The notes beneath the pieces are model-generated. The model worked only from the letters and a program-made list of their open reading frames with translations. It was not told the origin of the DNA and ran no database searches. Shown in pieces: positions 12,100 through 14,457 of a DNA stretch of 14,457 nt. The position numbers and the translations under genes were made by a program. The DNA is from Acidaminococcus sp. CAG:917. GTDB taxonomy: Bacteria; Bacillota; Clostridia; Christensenellales; CAG-917. The stretch spans positions 1-14,457 of the forward strand of contig FR901007.1 of the NCBI GenBank assembly GCA_000437555.1. Direction: 5' to 3'. The first letter of the stretch is position 1. Each line of letters opens with the position of its first letter.

Positions 12100-13971
12100 T
12101 TACGCCTCGGCGGTATCTTGATGATAAGTGGGGATCATCTCGTGAAGATATTCCTTTACCGCTGCCGCCTTATTTTCTTTTGCCAGGTCGAGAAGGTGCT
12201 GAAGCTGTTTGGGGAAAGTTTTTTCGTCTATATCTATTTGCTTGCAGATAAATATCTTTTTGTTGGTAGTCTTTCTCATGCCCTCTCCCGAGATGAGAAG
12301 CTCTTCATACAGTTTTTCTCCCGGTCTGAGTCCCGTAAATACAATGGGAATTTCCTTATAAGGCTCATAACCTGAAAGTCTTATAAGATTTTCGGCGAGG
12401 TCAAGTATTTTTACCGGCTGTCCCATATCAAGCACGAAAATTTCTCCCGTCTGCGAATATGTTCCCGTCTGCAAAACAAGTGAGACCGCTTCGGGAATAG
12501 TCATAAAATATCTTATTATGTTTTTATCGGTAAGCGTAACAGGACCTCCCTCCGCTATCTGTTTTTTAAAGAGCGGAATGACGGAGCCGTTTGAGCCGAG
12601 CACGTTTCCGAAACGGACGGCGCAGAATACCGTATCCTTACAGCGCTGTGCGTGATATTTTACTATCATCTCGCAACAACGCTTTGAAGCACCCATAACG
12701 TTGGTTGGATTTACCGCCTTATCGGTTGATATAAGCAAAAACTTTTGCACTTTAAACTTGTCTGCAAGTTTGCATAAATTTAAAGTGCCTACAACGTTGT
12801 TCTTTATCGCCTGTTCAGGCACGTGCTCCATGAGTGGCACGTGTTTATGCGCCGCAGCATGGAATACGATATCGGGGCGGTATCTGTCAAATAAAATCTC
12901 GCATTTGTCGTAGTCGGCAATAGAGCATATTTCCGTCATAAGGTCAAGAGAGGGATACCCTCTTTTTAATTCCTGCTGAATTTCATAAGCATTGTTTTCG
13001 TAAATATCTAAGATGATAAGACTCTTTGGTTCATACTTTGCAATCTGACGGCAAAGCTCGCTGCCAATTGAGCCGCCGCCGCCCGTAACCATGACAACTT
13101 TTTCGTGAATATATTTTTTGACCTCTTTAAAGTCGAAAGTCATAGGTTCTCTGCCGAGAAGGTCCTCAATCCTGACGTCACGAGGTTGCGGAACAGCGTC
13201 CGAGCCGTCGACGAGCTCGTGAATGGGCGGAACGACTTTTAAAACGCACTTTGTAGCTATACAAGCGTTTATTATCTTCTTTCTCGTTTCCATATCGCAA
13301 GACGGAATAGCAAAAATAATCTTTTTTATATGATAGCGATATACCACCTTTTGAATATCTTTTGTCGTTCCCGCAACGGGCAAATCGTTTATTTGCCTGC
13401 CCTGTTTTTCATAGCTGTCGTCGACAAAGCAAACAGGTTTAAAAATGGAAGGGTCGTTGATAAATTCTTTAGCGAGAGCCGAGCCCGTCCAGCCTGCGCC
13501 TATTATAAGCGTATTGTTTTTTGCCGATTGCTTTACGTCAAGGAGATGCTTTAGCTGATGCTTTCTCAGATATAGCTGAACGACGAAAAGTTTTTCCCCT
13601 GACAACACGGCATAACACGTTACGACCATTACGTAATAATACGTCGCAATCCAACCGGCGTAACCGAACGTCAAAAACGACAGAGCCGTGCCGACAACAA
13701 AATCGAGAGCGAGGATAGCAATTAAAATCAAGAACGGTTTTCCGCTAGCGAATTCCCATAAAATTTTATTTAACTTGAAAGCGTATTGTAAAATAAAATA
13801 GACTACTATAAAATAAAGAGGCAAAGCAAGAAAATGCCTCCAATCCGCGGGGTAAGACAACCCGAATTTATAGAACAACAATATCAATTCGGTCACGCCT
13901 GCGATTGAGAAAAAATCGAGGATAACCGATTTTTGCCGTTTTGTAAATTTAAGCATTTTGTTTTTTATCAT
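12100..13971 (-). CDS. Membrane-anchored UDP-sugar 4,6-dehydratase (FlaA1/CapD/PglF family)
   Basis: A 623-residue protein of full family length. Four membrane helices fill about 15-130. A first Rossmann-like domain begins IIGAGWTGSALAKEF (156-170). The catalytic SDR domain starts with the NAD-binding TGGGGSIGSE (296-305), then HAAAHKHVPLME (371-382), the catalytic STDKA (415-419) and M426-xxx-K430 in NVMGASK, where Met replaces the usual SDR Tyr as in PglF-type enzymes. GLRPGEKLYEELL (547-559) is the family C-terminal mark. It should dehydrate UDP-GlcNAc (or a similar UDP-sugar) to the 4-keto-6-deoxy form at the inner membrane, for capsule, exopolysaccharide or glycoprotein glycans. The start is supported by promoter distance; the nearest GAGG is 14 nt away. 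No glycan gene cluster surrounds it within the window. Confidence 0.93.
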   Translation of the reverse strand: MIKNKMLKFTKRQKSVILDFFSIAGVTELILLFYKFGLSYPADWRHFLALPLYFIVVYFILQYAFKLNKILWEFASGKPFLILIAILALDFVVGTALSFLTFGYAGWIATYYYVMVVTCYAVLSGEKLFVVQLYLRKHQLKHLLDVKQSAKNNTLIIGAGWTGSALAKEFINDPSIFKPVCFVDDSYEKQGRQINDLPVAGTTKDIQKVVYRYHIKKIIFAIPSCDMETRKKIINACIATKCVLKVVPPIHELVDGSDAVPQPRDVRIEDLLGREPMTFDFKEVKKYIHEKVVMVTGGGGSIGSELCRQIAKYEPKSLIILDIYENNAYEIQQELKRGYPSLDLMTEICSIADYDKCEILFDRYRPDIVFHAAAHKHVPLMEHVPEQAIKNNVVGTLNLCKLADKFKVQKFLLISTDKAVNPTNVMGASKRCCEMIVKYHAQRCKDTVFCAVRFGNVLGSNGSVIPLFKKQIAEGGPVTLTDKNIIRYFMTIPEAVSLVLQTGTYSQTGEIFVLDMGQPVKILDLAENLIRLSGYEPYKEIPIVFTGLRPGEKLYEELLISGEGMRKTTNKKIFICKQIDIDEKTFPKQLQHLLDLAKENKAAAVKEYLHEMIPTYHQDTAEA

Positions 13972-14035
13972 AATTTTCTTTTAAGCCTCAACAAAATGTC
14001 TCTTCCATAAGTTTTGTCTTTATCCGACCGTAAAA

Positions 14036-14064
14036 ATTATATCATTATAAAACGGCTTAGTCAA
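14036..14064 (-). promoter_or_regulatory. SigA-type promoter of the dehydratase gene
   Basis: On the minus strand TTGACT (14059-14064, 5 of 6), 17-nt spacer, perfect TATAAT (14036-14041). Predicted start near 14029, leader of about 58 nt. The -35 box overlaps the last codons of the zinc-ribbon gene. Confidence 0.75.
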
Positions 14065-14230
14065 GCGTCTTAGTCTTTACAGAATTTCCCACGCCTTTTG
14101 TTTTGTTCTCCAAAACGGTTTTATTTGGCTTTTGAGCGTCTTGTCCGATACCGACGTTTTTTGAACAGATCGGACACACCATTTTTCCCTCCGGGATTAG
14201 AGCTCCGCAACATACGCATCTGTCTTCCAT
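14057..14230 (-). CDS. Small zinc-ribbon protein
   Basis: A 57-residue protein that is easily missed for its size. AAAGGAGA ends three bases before the ATG at 14228-14230, a strong ribosome site. The N-terminus carries two CxxC knuckles, C5/C8 in CVCC and C19/C22 in CPIC, ten residues apart, which should bind one zinc. The C-terminal half is Lys/Asn/Thr-rich and probably disordered. Similar small CxxC-IPEG-CPxC proteins are common in Firmicutes genomes and phages without known function; DNA/RNA or protein binding is the usual guess. It lies just upstream of the dehydratase on the same strand, but that gene has its own promoter, placed over the end of this one. Confidence 0.8.
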   Translation of the reverse strand: MEDRCVCCGALIPEGKMVCPICSKNVGIGQDAQKPNKTVLENKTKGVGNSVKTKTLD

Positions 14231-14259
14231 ATCTCTCCTTTAACGGTTTTACGTTTTTC

Positions 14260-14273
14260 GGCGGATAACCGCC
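14260..14273 (-). other. Stable hairpin in the leader of the zinc-ribbon gene
   Basis: GGCGG (14260-14264) and CCGCC (14269-14273) pair around a four-base loop. In the minus transcript it lies about 20 nt before the ribosome site and has no U-run, so it is a leader structure and not a terminator. Confidence 0.4.
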
Positions 14274-14398
14274 ATCGTTTAATGATATTCACAAACAAAA
14301 GATAATATTCAATATCAAAAAACAACATCTAAGGCAAAAAGGGAAATTTTTATGACATAAAAAAATATCGGCGATTTGCGACCGCCTAAAAACAGAAT

Positions 14399-14425
14399 AA
14401 AAAACCCTCGGTTAATTCCGAGGGT
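14399..14425 (-). terminator. Intrinsic terminator of the gene at the right edge
   Basis: ACCCTCGG (14404-14411) and CCGAGGGT (14418-14425) form an 8-bp GC-rich stem with a 6-nt loop. In the minus transcript six U follow (plus-strand A 14399-14404). Confidence 0.85.
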
Positions 14426-14432
14426 AAAGTTA

Positions 14433-14457
14433 TCATTCTTTGCTTTTGCCTTTTTGT
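14433..14457 (-). CDS. C-terminal end of a minus-strand gene cut by the right edge
   Basis: Directly before the terminator one minus-strand frame reads QKGKSKE and ends at TGA (14433-14435). A Lys-rich tail 8 nt before a terminator stem is a typical gene end. Only seven residues are visible, so identity is unknown, and the other two frames, which run through the terminator, cannot be excluded. Confidence 0.4.

Noticed and set aside
2871..14271. Shared 13-mer CGGCGGATAACCG near 2871-2883 (minus) and 14259-14271 (plus)
   Set aside because: A window of this length is expected to contain a few 13-base matches by chance; no flanking similarity extends it.

Overview
The window looks like chromosomal DNA from a low-to-mid GC Gram-positive bacterium, most likely a gut-type member of the Clostridia. 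The basis is AGGAGG-type ribosome sites, TTGACA/TATAAT promoters, A/T-tailed terminators, a lipobox lipoprotein and phage tail proteins of Firmicutes type. I did not run any search, so the taxonomy is an inference.

Layout. (1) 1-981, minus: the N-terminal 327 residues of a secreted lipoprotein, running off the left edge. (2) 982-1970: an AT-rich stretch of almost 1 kb with no convincing gene, but with hairpins, a GC-alternating tract and a recurring GTCAAAA heptamer. (3) 1971-4371, minus: a GH20 beta-N-acetylhexosaminidase followed by a PIG-L/LmbE zinc deacetylase. The pair is driven by a good promoter about 200 nt upstream, with a terminator-like hairpin in the leader. (4) 4767-6193, plus and divergent: a small membrane protein overlapping a DUF1624/HGSNAT-type membrane acetyltransferase. 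(5) 6423-8071, plus: an ApgM-type phosphoglycerate mutase/proposed homoserine kinase overlapping a 150-residue unknown protein, closed by a bidirectional terminator. (6) 8383-9741, minus: an ArsB/NhaD-type permease. (7) 9843-11612, minus: an isolated phage tail-fibre/baseplate protein, its assembly-type partner and a doubtful small basic ORF. (8) 12100-13971, minus: a membrane-anchored FlaA1/CapD/PglF-type nucleotide-sugar 4,6-dehydratase. (9) 14057-14230, minus: a 57-residue zinc-ribbon protein, then a terminator and the tail of another minus-strand gene at the right edge.

How the parts may work together. The hexosaminidase, the deacetylase and the acetyltransferase sit side by side around one divergent promoter region. 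All three act, or plausibly act, on the N-acetyl group or glycosidic bond of amino sugars, so a small GlcNAc/GlcN conversion locus is a reasonable hypothesis. The dehydratase belongs to surface-glycan synthesis. The tail genes have no other phage genes beside them.

The most notable regulatory signal is that two membrane-protein genes (4767 plus, 9741 minus) have their promoter -10 box 6-7 nt before the start codon, which predicts leaderless mRNAs. The ApgM gene has a leader of only about 10 nt. No RNA genes, CRISPR arrays or insertion sequences were seen.
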